From: Haematococcus lacustris
Taxonomy: Eukaryota; Chlorophyta; Chlorophyceae; Chlamydomonadales; Haematococcaceae
DNA: 64,000 bases
Direction: 5' to 3'
Assembly (NCBI GenBank): GCA_030144725.1
Contig: JASKMD010000006.1
Span: 6,575,360-6,639,359 of the forward strand
Part shown: piece by piece, positions 46,701 to 57,409 of the stretch
How the letters are laid out: each line of letters opens with the position of its first letter
How positions within the stretch are numbered: the stretch's first letter is position 1
Program-made: the position numbers and the translations under genes
Notes under the pieces: model-generated
Databases searched by the model: none
What the model was told of the DNA's origin: nothing
Seen by the model: only the letters and a program-made list of their open reading frames with translations

Positions 46701-47209
46701 CAGGACACGGGATGTCAGTTGCTGTCAAGGCCTGGTGCAATGTTGTTGGAACACCAGCTTGCCTCAACTCCTGTTGTCTACATTCTGTCCCTCCCGTTGG
46801 AGGACCTGCCATGTCGCATGCCTGATGGTGGGTTCAGGCAGGGCCCTAAGAAGCAGAAGGTAGTGTGCCCTCCAAGACTGCGCCTGGGCCTGAGCCACAC
46901 CACACACAGTGCCCTGAAGAGGCAACATTGGCAAGCGGTGTTCATGGGGTGCAGTCACCTGGCATTAATCTTGGGCATGCCATCCATTGATGGCGCTGCG
47001 GAGCTGCATGGTGGCTTCTTCAGCCTCACTATACGCCCCGCCAGGGGGCTGTACAGTGCCAGGACTTCAGACAGGGCGGCGCGCAAGTACCCATCATTCA
47101 AGCTGTAGTCAAACCACAGCGCCTGCAGCCGTGCCCCCAACCAAGTATGCAGCACTGAGGTGTGGCCAAGAGCTGTAGCCCTGTCTGGATTGAGTGCAAG
47201 TGCGTGCAT
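40562..47209 (-). CDS. BAHD-family acyltransferase
   Basis: BAHD enzymes move acyl groups from CoA thioesters to alcohols or amines, usually in the cytosol; the substrate cannot be read here. Exons, low to high: 40562-40730, 40873-40973, 41097-41156, 41391-41466, 41587-41612, 41729-41870, 44149-44425, 44609-45277, 45621-45754, 46959-47209. Phases agree (1905 nt, 634 aa). Family marks in order: ALYSPLAGRI, KVQVTRLGSGG, HxxxD as HVLV plus D129 with the Asp codon split by the 45277/45621 intron, STNDAVAALLW, VDLRCNGLAGVLPKNLVANATW, SLQQAALQ, and DFGQG at 571-575 where most members have DFGWG. Gly-Ala-Pro linkers lengthen it beyond the usual 430-460 aa. The start at 47209, the 41729-41870 exon and a possible missing exon between 46959 and 45754 are the weak points. 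Confidence 0.85.
42011..42056. repeat. CCCTA microsatellite in a BAHD intron
   Basis: About eight tandem CTACC/CCCTA units, inside the 2.3 kb intron between exons 41729-41870 and 44149-44425. The same intron has a GCA run at 43672-43718. The long open frame across this intron (42300-44402) is GC-rich read-through. Confidence 0.7.
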
Positions 47210-48448
47210 GGCTGCGAGGTGGGGTGCCCTGCATGCTTGCCTTGGGGTTGATGCAAGTGAGGATGGCGGAGTGGTCTAAGGGAGACAACTGCGAGGCAGG
47301 ATGCGAGCAGGCCGAGCCGTTAGCGCGTGTGCTATTGAGCGAGCCAGATGTCGTGCTCAAGCGCGCCAGGCGGCAGTGCAGCGGCTGAGCGCTGCGGGCG
47401 AGCTGTCAAGCATGCACGAGTCGGCAATGCACCGGCTGGCGAGAGGCTGCTGTCTTGGCGCAGGTGATACGCTAAGTCGTCGATTGCACCACGGCGCGCG
47501 CGCGCATCTGCGCTTACTTGCTGCACACAGCTTTGCGAGTTTTGCGGGAGGCCCTTGGCGAATACGACGATGGGGCTGCCGAACTGCATAGTCGTGGACC
47601 CCTTTTCCTTACAAAACGGCGCTGGTGCTGGCCGACCATCCGCCTGCTGGTCGCCGCGGACCGCTGGAGGACCTGCGCCGCAAAGGCTTCCCATTGACTT
47701 CATGCTGAGCCTGAGCCGCGCTACGTCCAATCCAAACTCCGTCGGAGTTCTTTGGATATGGTTGGTGCATGGGCGACGGCATGATGGACTTCTCGGAAGC
47801 GCCAGCAGGCTTCCCGGTCAGCTGTGCTAAAAAGCAGCAGCGAGGTGTATGGTAGATGACTCGGAGGCGCAAGGGGCCCTGCTCGTCTTGGCCTTTGCAA
47901 AACATGATGGGAGAACAGTGAATACATGTATGTGCCTGCAAGGGGCTAGTGCCTGCAAGAGACACGCTGCAGCCTCATACATAGCCTCTTGCACACACTG
48001 CGGACGGAAGCAGGTGATAAGACCTGGCACTGCCGTGCGAGCATTACAGGCTCGCACAGCAGCCTAGGCTTTGGCCCACTTCCTCCCACCAGCCTTATAG
48101 TCCTGGCCCCGCCTCCCCCCACCAGTCCGGGCTCGGGCCCTTCAGCACCAGAGCAGGAGCAACATGTCAGATGCGCAGTCAAGAGGGCGGGCGTCAGTCA
48201 GCCCCATGCTAGGGCGGCAGGCCAATGTGGTGTATGGTAGCCCTGATCTACAACATGGAAGTGTGAGCACCATGTGGTTCCTGAGGGCAGTGGCGCACTC
48301 ATCGCCCACTGCCCCCAAGGTGTCGCTGTGTATTGAGGTGGAGCTCTATGCCCTCAAGCACCAAGGTGCGCAGCAGCGTGCCCTTAGGGACTGCCGGTAA
48401 CAGTGTGTAACTGAAGGCAGTGGGCATGATCTTCAAGAGGACGTGTAC
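47210..48448. other. BAHD upstream region; no gene assigned
   Basis: This holds any BAHD promoter and possibly an upstream exon: 47530-47600 on the minus strand ends in CAGCAA/GTAAGC, a strong donor, but its phase does not fit the 47209 exon. A tRNA-Leu-like 5' piece (GGATGGCGGAGTGGTCTAAG at 47264) lacks a T arm. The remaining frames are unconvincing. Confidence 0.35.
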
Positions 48449-48495
48449 GGCTGCTGCTGCTGCTGCTGCCGCTGCTGCTGCTGCTGCTGCTGCTG

Positions 48496-48590
<95 letters not shown>
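48449..48590. repeat. CTG/CAG trinucleotide microsatellite
   Basis: About 47 CTG units with CCG and CTC interruptions. It would code for poly-Ala, poly-Leu or poly-Cys on this strand depending on frame. No surrounding gene is established. Confidence 0.9.
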
Positions 48591-49117
48591 ACCATTATGC
48601 TTATCCGCAATGTAAGCCGCACTGTAAGCCGCCTCCACTGTAGTCCATTGAAGAGGTGCCCAGTGGTCTAGTGGGAAAGAGTGCCATCGATGTGGGGGCT
48701 GCAGTCATCAAGGGTGCGACTGAGGATGCTACAACTTGATTATAGTAGCTGAGTGTGATTACCCACAGTCCAACATGTTGTTCCTTGTTGAATGAGTTCT
48801 GTTCGACTGCCGGTAACAGTGTGCACATGGCAGTTGGGCATGCAGCAATGTCCCCTCCACCGATGGTGCTAGTGGTGAGATGAAGTGGGAGGTCAGCATC
48901 CCTGTTATGGCTGACACGGCCGAGGCAGTCGCTCAACAGTCCATTCTTGGCTGACATGGCCAAATAGCCACGCTTCGTGGCTGCATGCACCTGTATTTCT
49001 GCGCATGGCGGCCAGCGTCACCACCCCACCCAGCCTGCAGTCGTACATGTGCCGTGCGTTCTCCCTCTCATGCAAACTGCAAAGGCCGCCTTCTGCTCTG
49101 TATTGTTATCTGCGAAC

Positions 49118-49352
49118 ACATGGGATGCACCATTCTGTGTGCAGCAACCTATAGGCTTGGGCATCAGAGTATCGCAATATTCCAGCTGCATGCAGGCTTG
49201 CATGCAATGACATGACACATCCAGCTCAGAGAGCACTGCGAGCTTTCATGCACGCTGGCCTTGAATGTCATTGCCATCCACCCCTGGGATGTGTCCAGCC
49301 AACACTGGGCCTCTCTGGCCCCTTGTCACTGGAAGCACGGTGCATGGGCGCA
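49118..49352 (+). repeat. 235-bp direct repeat, copy 1
   Basis: About 97 percent identical by eye to 50736-50970. The two copies bracket 1.4 kb that includes the TGGGGG array. The ends are not TG...CA and no target duplication is evident, so a segmental duplication is likelier than LTRs. Confidence 0.8.
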
Positions 49353-49374
49353 GCTCAACAGAGAGGGTAGGGTA

Positions 49375-49919
49375 GGGGTGGGGGTGGGGGTGGGGGTGGG
49401 GGTGGGGGTGGGGGTGGGGGTGGGGGTGGGGGTGGGGGTGGGGGTGGGGGTGGGGGTGGGGGTGGGGGTGGGGGTGGGGGTGGGGGTGGGGGTGGGGGTG
49501 GGGGTGGGGGTGGGGGTGGGGGTGGGGGTGGGGGTGGGGGTGGGGGTGGGGGTGGGGGTGGGGGTGGGGGTGGGGGTGGGGGTGGGGGTGGGGGTGGGGG
49601 TGGGGGTGGGGGTGGGGGTGGGGGTGGGGGTGGGGGTGGGGGTGGGGGTGGGGGTGGGGGTGGGGGTGGGGGTGGGGGTGGGGGTGGGGGTGGGGGTGGG
49701 GGTGGGGGTGGGGGTGGGGGTGGGGGTGGGGGTGGGGGTGGGGGTGGGGGTGGGGGTGGGGGTGGGGGTGGGGGTGGGGGTGGGGGTGGGGGTGGGGGTG
49801 GGGGTGGGGGTGGGGGTGGGGGTGGGGGTGGGGGTGGGGGTGGGGGTGGGGGTGGGGGTGGGGGTGGGGGTGGGGGTGGGGGTGGGGGTGGGGGTGGGGT
49901 GGGGGTGGGGGTGGGGGTG
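49375..49919 (+). repeat. TGGGGG hexanucleotide array, about 90 copies
   Basis: Nearly perfect for 545 bp, with one unit shortened near 49898. The G-rich strand is plus. Long G5 runs at regular spacing make it a strong candidate for G-quadruplex formation. Apparent open frames across it (His-Pro, poly-Pro, Gly-Val) are artefacts of the repeat. Confidence 0.95.
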
Positions 49920-50043
49920 AGGTAGGAGGCCTGCCCCTCCCTGCCCAGCCCCATGGCAGGGTCAAAGTCAATGTCAGGGAGGGAGGAACTCCTGACATGG
50001 AAGTGGCGATTTGCTTAGCTGGGGAGCTTGACGGGTCGGGGAA

Positions 50044-50714
50044 GCCTTCGACTGGCAGAGCTTGCGTGGCCTCTCAGTGATGCCAGGCTACCGCGAAGGG
50101 GTTGCAGGGAATAGTGGAGGGCCGTCTGGGATACCGTGCTACCCCGACTTCCCCGGCGTCAGCCTTTTCTTGTGTGAGCGGTGTGGAAAGGTATGTGCGC
50201 CAAACAGAACTCGAGCCTTGAGCCGCTTCGTTGCTGCTGCAGTATTCAGAGATGAACGCAGGACATCCGGCTGCTAGCTCAAGTGCACTGTCCAAGACGC
50301 AGTCACTTGGGGCGGTGGGCGCCTCGACTTTACAAGCTCGGGAGCATCTGACGCGGGGGGCCTTGTCCATCGTGTTCCAGCAGCTACTCCTTCGAACCGC
50401 AGTGTTCCAGGCGCTCGCTTATGCAAAGTCACAAATGTCAGCGAACATTCTCTCGGTGCGTTGTTACAGCATCTGGTGGGGAGCCTATGTGCAAGCGTAT
50501 TGAGTTCATCACCGCACATGTGGAAGGCCAGCAGCTGATGTGCAAGCCTGACGATCCATGCACGCAGTGGTTGAAGGCCCTCCAGCATGTGGATGGACTT
50601 TTGCTGCTTGCGTTCTTGGGTACAGCAATCTTTAGCAAACACGCCCGCCGAAAGCATGGCCAAGCTCTCATGGCAGCAGTGGCTGTGTTGACCGCCTACT
50701 CAGTGAGCTATTGA
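50044..50714 (+). CDS. Possible small membrane protein segments, unassigned
   Basis: Two overlapping open pieces, 50231-50503 (GALSIVFQQLLLRTAVFQAL) and 50421-50714, lie in different frames. The second ends in a hydrophobic stretch (VDGLLLLAFLGTAIF) and a stop at 50712-50714. A single frameshift or short intron near 50455 could link them. No family is recognised, and the call is weak. Confidence 0.25.
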
Positions 50715-50735
50715 ACATCCCAGGATGCTTTTGAT

Positions 50736-50970
50736 ACATGGGATGCACCATTCTGTGTGCAGCAACCTATAGGCTTGGGCATCAGAGTATCGCAACATTC
50801 CAGCTGCATGCAGGCTTGCATGTAATGACATGACACATCCAGCTCAGAGAGCACTGCGAGCTTTCATGCACGCTGGCCTTGAATGTTATTGCCATCCACC
50901 CCTGGGATGTGTCCAGCCAACCCTGGGCCTCTCTGGCCCCTTGTCACTGGAAGCACGGTGCATGGGTGCA
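50736..50970 (+). repeat. 235-bp direct repeat, copy 2
   Basis: Partner of 49118-49352. It ends about 20 bp before the candidate start codon at 50989. Confidence 0.8.
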
Positions 50971-50988
50971 TGTGCTTCCCAGACCGCC

Positions 50989-51228
50989 ATGAGCAGCCAC
51001 GGGACCCGCGACAAGGGAGGCGGCAGCCAGCACCAGGGGCTGGAGGACCTGGACAGCCTGGACTTTGGGGAGCTGGGGATGCAGCAAGTGTACAGCGCCA
51101 GCCTGGACGTCCAGGGGCCCATGTTCACAGCGGCGCCGCTAGGCGTGCTGGCATACGCTGCGCTGCCGCATGTGCCGGGGGCTGCGCTGCTGGCGCTGGT
51201 GGGCACGGCAGGGATCCCTTACCTGCAG
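50989..51228 (+). CDS. First exon of an uncharacterised gene
   Basis: ATG at 50989 opens 80 codons ending exactly at a CTGCAG/GTATGC donor. The peptide has an acidic stretch (GLEDLDSLDFGELGMQQVY) followed by a hydrophobic segment (VPGAALLALVGTAGIPYLQ) that could span a membrane. Downstream exons were not identified with confidence. 54613-54837, also hydrophobic, is on the same strand but 3.4 kb away. The family is unknown. Confidence 0.45.
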
Positions 51229-54200
51229 GTATGCCCAGCTCCTGGCTGTCCCTGAATCTCTTGCACCTTGAGCTCGGCTTAACACTGGCTCTCTGTGCAA
51301 CGTGTGGCCATGCGCAGTTGGAGCGTGCATGCCATGCTGCACACGCAGGAATAGGTGATGGCTTTGCTGGCACATGCAGTCTGGGCTGGGGTGTGGCTTG
51401 GCTCCTGATTCAGGGTGTTGAGGATGCATTGCTTGGCCTGCTCCTACCCTCCCTTTGGCCCTGGCTCTGGCCCTGGCACTGGCTTGGCTCTGGCCCTTGT
51501 CATGGTCATGGTTATGGCCCTGGCAAGGGTAAGGGTGAAGGAGAAAGGGCGCCATAGTGGTGCATGGGACAGGACCTGAACCAGGCACTGCACAGCGCAT
51601 GGTGCGTGGGGGGCACGTAGCCACTGCGCCATACGGCAAGAGCCGGCAGTCCTGGTGTGACGCATGGAGACCTTAAGAGGCTGCATCTGACCCACGGATC
51701 TGAAAGAAAGAGAATGAAAGACTACGCCCTTGCCGTCGGGTGTGCATTTAGGGAGGAGAGTAGACTCCGGGCATGCCCTTGCTACCCTCCCACCAGCCCA
51801 TGGATCTGACTTAGGCATCTGACCTATGGACCTGACCCTGGCTGCCTCGCCCTCAGCAGCCCCTTACAGCCGGACCACAGTAAACTTGCACAAGGTGGAC
51901 ACAGTGCCTGCCAGTGAGGGTGGATCTCTCTGCTGCCCTGGAGCCTGGCAGGCCTGGGGGCTGCTGGTTGTACATTTGCATTCTGCTGACTGCGCTGCAT
52001 GGGGCCCGCATGAGGGCTGCCGGGGGCTGGAGGGCTGGGCTTCAGCCTGTCACTGCCTTGGTCCCCGGCTGAGAGTTGTTTCTAGTGCCGTGGGCAGCAT
52101 TGTGTGGAGCGGCAGTCTCATAGCCTGGTGGTCTGGCTGCAACCCAGCCCCGGCCTCCCCGGTCCCCTGCAGAGTCGCATTAAGCCGCTCTGGCTGGGCT
52201 GGGTCCTGCATTGAGCTGAGCCAGCCTTGTCCCTGCAGCTGGTGCCAGTCTCACCCACCTTCACCACCATCCCTCTGTATTGCCCATCACCCTCAGCCCT
52301 CACCACTACCGTGAGGCTGGGCAGCAGCCTCTTGTCCGCCCCTTGCCACCCTTGCAACAGCTGATGCTTGCATAGCAAGGCCACCAGGAGCTTCACACAT
52401 CAACTCCACGCTGCCTGAGCCACACAGCCTTCTCCAGACAGCCTTCTCCAGCTCTACATGCATTGCCACAGGGCCATGCTTCACATGCACCTGGCCCACT
52501 TGTGTCAGCCTGCTCCACAACACCAGCTGTGTTGCAATACTCAGCTGGGGCAGGGTGGGGTATGGAGGCAGCAGGCTGGCCCTCCCACCACCTGCCAAAC
52601 CGCCACCCTTACTGTCCCTCAGCTGCCGCCAGTGCTAGTTATATCACCAGGACAGCTTGTCCAGTGCCCACATGCCATGCACCGCACTGTCTGCGTCAAC
52701 AAGGCCAGCGTACTATTGACCTCTCGACATATGAGTGTACATATGATATGTACACTATACCACACCCGTGTTTCCCAGCTCGGTCATGCAGAGCAGGCTA
52801 GACCAATGCTGCTGACAGGCTTGCCTAGTTGTTGACCCTGACCTACTCCCCCTGCCTATCACCATCCATCAGTTAGCCATGAGACCTGTGATGCCCAGGC
52901 ATGCATGCATGCAGGCAGGCAGGCAGGGCCATGCTGCATTTCGTGGTGGTGATCAGGATGATGAGGTGGATGATGGTGAGGAGGAGCAGGCCAGCGTGCA
53001 CTGATGGAAGTGGGTAGGCAACCAAGGCACCAGGCAACAGACCCCAGCTCCTGCGTGTGTCCCCCTGCGGGTCTGTTTGACCCTCAGCCTCCCCACAGCT
53101 CCTGCCGCTGATGTCGGTGGTCCATTGACTGCTACACATGACGACTTGGGAGACGTCAGAGGGGGGTTTGTATGCATTTGCTTGATCTTAGGGGATGTGG
53201 CCAGCAGGCAGTGCACTTTGCCAGCGGCCAGCAGCGCTATCAGCAATGCCCAGCTCAGCAGCAAAGGGGCTCCATCCATGGAAGCTGTCGTCTTGGGAGA
53301 GGGGCAGGTCCTTGTGGCCAGCAGAGTTACCAGCAGGTCAACCTAGCAATGCATGGCTTCGCAGGAAACGGCCTTCAGCAATGGAAAGTAGCAGGGCTGT
53401 ACACGATACACCACAGCATGAAGCGGCCAAGTGTGGCTGCCTTCAAGCTTTTGAAATACGTTTTATGCCATGGTATACCTGCAAGGAAGTAAAATATCTT
53501 GTGAACCTATTAGAACTTTGTACCTTTGATTACCTTTTCTCCCAGTCATGGCCATCATCAGGGTAGTGGGCCGACTTTGCGTGAGCCTGCCTGCAGGCGC
53601 GTCTGCGACTCCTGCTTTCTGGATGGGACTCACTGTCCGGGGCGGCACTGGTGGGCGCTGGCCTGGCCGGTGGGTTGGTGAGGTGCAGGCGGCCGCAGTG
53701 GGCACTGCTCAGCTCTCTGACAGGGCAAGCAGACTAGCAGAGCCAGCATGGCTCAGCCGGGTTGAAGGGCTGTCAGGGCAGGCAGGTAGGGTGGGCAGGT
53801 AGGCTGGCAGGGCAGGCACTCCACTGTGTAGGGTTGGGAGGTCCAGGCAGCGTCTTCCTTCACTTGCACCTGCCTAGCCTGCTGCCTGTACTCCACTTCC
53901 AACTGCCCCACTGCTCCTCACCACCTGCCCCAAGCCTGCTGCGGCGGCGGCTGCCGCTGCAGGGTTGTGCAGTGCTGCTGGAGTGTGGTGGCTGACCTGC
54001 ATAGTGCGTAAGATGGTGCGGGGCAGGACCCTGTTCAACAGGCCTGTGGTGCTGGCTGACCCCACGACAGGTGCGGGGCGGGACCCACAGGTGCACAGTC
54101 CAAGCAGCCCCATGCACATGCGTCACATGTGAAGGGTTACTCCATGGTGGCAGTGGTAGTGTGGGGTTCAAACACGGTGGCAGTAGTCCATGGCCGCTTA

Positions 54201-54612
54201 TGGTGACCGTCACGGCAGAGGGCAGTAGCCCACTGCTTTAAGTTAGGGTTAGGGTCAGGGTTAGGGTTCTCCTAGTCTTAAGAGTGAGGGTCAACCTAAC
54301 CTTAACTAACCTGGTTAACCTAACCCAACCCATCCCTACCTAAACTAACCTTCTAACCCACTGCTTTGCAGCTACCTTGTCACGCCATTGTCAGGTCAAC
54401 CTCTGTTTGTGAGCCTGTTTGTGCGTCTGCCAGCTGCTGTCATCATGAGGAGAACTGAACAATGATTAACAGAATGCAGTGCATGGCATGGGCTGAGCTA
54501 GCTGCTGCACCAAGGCAAGGGCTGAGACTAGGCAAGGGCAAGGATCAGTGCTGAAGCCAAGGCAAGGGCTAAGACTAGGCAAGGATTAGGGCTAAAGCCA
54601 AGGCAAGGGCTG
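51229..54612. other. Unassigned region
   Basis: Low-complexity GGCCCTGGC repeats occupy 51450-51540. A minus-strand open segment at about 52310-52540 (QLSIATQLVLWSRLTQVGQ, then VELEKAVWRRLCGS) reads like protein but could not be extended. Telomere-like repeats lie at 54240-54335 and CAAGGCAAGGGCT repeats at 54510-54610. Nothing else could be supported. Confidence 0.3.
54240..54335. repeat. Interstitial telomere-like repeats
   Basis: GTTAGGGTTAGGGTCAGGG-type units, then an inverted run of CTAACC units. Short and degenerate. Confidence 0.55.
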
Positions 54613-54837
54613 GTGCCAGGGAGCAGCGGCGTGCCAAGTGTGACAGACATGGGCTGTGCATGTTGTGTATGTGGCGCAGGCAGGAACAAGGAGGACCATG
54701 TGTATCTGGCCACCACTGCCTTCGTGGACTTCATCCTCATGCCACTGTGGCTGCTGGTCTTCATGTTCAGAACTTGGTTGTGGACCATGACCTTTGGATA
54801 CCTGTTCCGTTACCCAGCAAAGGATAAGAAGCAGTAG
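54613..54837 (+). CDS. Small cysteine-rich, membrane-spanning protein (possible last exon)
   Basis: 74 codons to the TAG at 54835. A CACCVCGAG cysteine cluster is followed by a polar NKEDH and a strongly hydrophobic, Trp-rich stretch (FILMPLWLLVFMFRTWLW) that should cross a membrane, then a basic tail (KDKKQ). It could be a short gene or a terminal exon joined at the CGCAG acceptor near 54680. The family is not recognised. Confidence 0.4.
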   Translation: MPGSSGVPSVTDMGCACCVCGAGRNKEDHVYLATTAFVDFILMPLWLLVFMFRTWLWTMTFGYLFRYPAKDKKQ

Positions 54838-55447
54838 GCATTACTACTGGTCAGGGGTGGGGGCAACACCATGCCTGGTGTGCCTGCGCCCTGCATTGCT
54901 TGATACAAAACACCTGCATGTCTCAGCATGCAGCCTGGCAGAAGATGGGTTGGGATCGGTTGGCAGCAGTACCTGTACAGCCCCTATACAACAATATACA
55001 TGCTAGATAATGATAGAAATTATGATGTGATGTGTGAAGATGAGCGTAAAAACAACCAGGGCAGGGCAACCTGTGATGTCTAGGTTATGTGACTGCTTAT
55101 GAATAGTTATGCTCCTTAGTTGTCATATCTGTTGAAGACTGGGTAGACGCGACATTATATCTATCTATGCACCAGTCAGACAGGGCAAGAACCGAAAGAT
55201 GGCCGAAGTAAGGCCGCGGCACCTTCTCACCTGAACCTCAAGACCGCTGCGCCCCGCCGACTTCGAGTTGGAGCAATGTCCAATGTAGGTGACATGGCAC
55301 AAGGGCGTTACACTGAACTCGCGAGATGAGATGAGATCTTGCTAACCGACATACACGTCAGCATTGGCAGAAATCACCAGCTTTTGTAACACTAATGGTA
55401 CTAATAAGGAAACAGCAGTTCTCCTCAGTGGACATCCCCATTAATCA
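54838..55447. other. AT-richer spacer; nothing assigned
   Basis: No open frame of interest, and no repeat recognised elsewhere in the window. It leads up to tRNA-His copy 4. Confidence 0.4.
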
Positions 55448-55548
55448 GTGCCTGTCGTCTAGTGGTTAGGACAGTGCGTTGTGGCACTGGAGATCGGCTT
55501 GCGACTCCCAGATCCGCACAAACCCGGGCTCGACTCCCGGCAGGCACA
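55448..55548 (+). tRNA. tRNA-His (GUG) with 29-nt intron, copy 4
   Basis: Identical to copies 2 and 3 through tRNA and intron, but neither the CATCCAAGC leader nor either 3' body is present; similarity starts just before the acceptor stem and stops at the discriminator base. No TTTT run follows within 15 bases (the first TTTT is about 20 bases downstream). Confidence 0.87.
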
Positions 55549-55881
55549 TGTCCTGTCGTCGTGCAACATTTTTGTATTACTTCCTGGAAGCATGCATTAG
55601 ACATGCATGAGAATGCATGAGAGACATGCAAAGACATGAGAACATGACAAACACGCATACAAATGCCTCACCGTCTTCGCTACATCCGGGCCATGCGAGG
55701 TGTGTTGCCAGATGTCTCAACAACTTGCCCACCAATCAAATATAAAACAAGGATAAGTGATAGTGTCGTTGGCCCTGATGCATAGTGCTCGTGACCATGA
55801 CTGTGGACGAGTGGTCAACATGATGGCAGCTCACTCTCCGGTGAAAAGCGTGACATCCTGCCTGTGGGGAGGGCCCCTGCC

Positions 55882-57273
55882 CTAAACACTGTAGTCCCCC
55901 ACACGCACCCCTACTGTGTACCAGATGCCCTTCTGTGGCCCCTGCTCCACCTGCTCCAGGCAGAAGCTGAACGTGTACTGCCGCAGACGCTCTGCCGCCA
56001 CGCCCAGCCCAGCCGGCACCACAGGCTGGCTCCTCCCCACAACACTCTGCCCAGCTGCTCCTGCTCTTGTCTCACCTGTCTTGCCCCCCTCCACTCTACT
56101 GCTGCCTACCCCTATGTCTGACTGCCCCGCACTGCCTGCTGCTCCTGGCGGAGGAGGGGGGCTAACCTGGCCGGGCTCCTCTGAGTCAGAAAGGGTGGGC
56201 AGGGCAGCCGTCGTCGCAGCGCAGGGCCGCGGCATGGCCTGCGCTGTGCCCTGATCTGATGCACCCCCCTCAGCTGCTGAGCCCCCTTCCTGAGCCTCTT
56301 GGCTAGAGGGCGGACACTGTCCCCCTCCGCTGCCAAGCTGTGGTGCCAACCCCTGTTGACTGGCTGGGGCCGGGACGGGGTGCTCTGGTGCCTGGGCGGG
56401 GTGGGGCAGCTTAGCAGGTAGTGTGGCCAATGTTGGCGGAGGTGGTGGCAGTGGGGCTGGTGGGAGAGCTGCGGGTGCTGCAGGGGCTCTGATGTGCACC
56501 GCCTGCACGGCCCTGCTCCCAGAGCGGGAGGGCGTGAACGCCACAGGGGATGCAGCCTGGCAGCCAGCAGCGGCAGACAGGAAGCAGGGGGCAGTCAAGA
56601 CAGGGCAGGGGACTGGAGGGGCAGTGCGATATGCTTGAATGGAGGCCTGCTAAAAATGATGCACATGCCCTGAGGAGTGGCCCTGAGAAATGGTGCCATT
56701 GTCCAACTGAAGATGTTGAACATGCTTTAAGGAAATGCCCTTAGCACGTTGCAGTGCAGCCCTGAGAAACCCTGGCAACAGCAATGCTGAGGGCCTGGCA
56801 GCCAGCAGTGGCAGACAAGAAGCTGGCTGGGCCTGGAGTGGCAATGCGATGTGGGGGTCTGTTTCAAGCCCTGCGGGGTTAGCTGTGGGCCAGCTGTGGG
56901 CATGCAAGGGGCATGTGGGCCTGTGCGATGTGGGTGCTTAGAGAAAGGCCTGCCAGGATCGTCATGCACCACCTGCTGTGGGCGTGCTAGGTGCATGCAC
57001 AGCGGCATTGTGTATAAGCCCTCTCCCCATGCTACTGCTGCACTCGCGCCTTGCGCCCTGCCTCCTTGACCTTCCTGGTGGCAGCCAGTGCTGCTCTGAG
57101 GTCACCCTTCTGATGCCTGCCGCCCCTCCCTCGCCCCTGCACCGCCCCACCTTCCACTCGTCACAGCCCAGCAGGACATTGTAGGGCGGGGCGTGCAGCA
57201 GCGCGCTGAACTGCTGCAGGTCAAGGCAGCGGCCTCCGGCCTCCCAGCTGTGGACTGCTCCACTGATGTGCCC
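55882..57273 (-). CDS. Uncharacterised gene, at least two exons (possibly NTF2-like)
   Basis: Exon 57151-57273 (41 codons) sits between a CATTCAG acceptor and a GAAG/GTGGGG donor and reads AVHSWEAGGRCLDLQQFSAL, then PPYNVLLGCDEW. The last exon is about 55882-56556: a long Ala/Pro/Gly-rich linker ending in LRQYTFSFCLEQVEQGPQKG, then a WYTVGVR element and stop. The pairing of an aromatic-rich strand block with a terminal W-x3-GVR block recalls NTF2-like plant proteins, but that is weak. Exons between and upstream are not resolved. Confidence 0.45.
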
Positions 57274-57409
57274 CTGAATGTCGCGAACACAGGCAATGGC
57301 ACAGGGGGCGCAGGCAGGACTGCAAGCAACAGGGCCGTCACAACGCCCTGTGGTGTGGGTCACACGTGTGATCATGCAAGGGTTGGCAGCTGCTTGCTGG
57401 GCCATGCAT

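Noticed and set aside
47262..47345. tRNA-Leu-like sequence (GATGGCGGAGTGGTCTAAG)
   Set aside because: It resembles the acceptor and D-arm side of tRNA-Leu, but no T arm, B box or pairing 3' end follows. A similar short match lies at 39359.
48299..48671. Poly-Ala and poly-Ser frames on both strands
   Set aside because: CTG microsatellite. No supported gene surrounds it.
49246..49998. Long open frames across the TGGGGG array (His-Pro, poly-Pro, Gly-Val)
   Set aside because: A 6 bp repeat without stops is open in every frame. There are no flanking domains or splice signals.
49118..50970. The 235 bp direct repeats as LTRs of a small retrotransposon
   Set aside because: No TG...CA ends, primer site, polypurine tract or target duplication.
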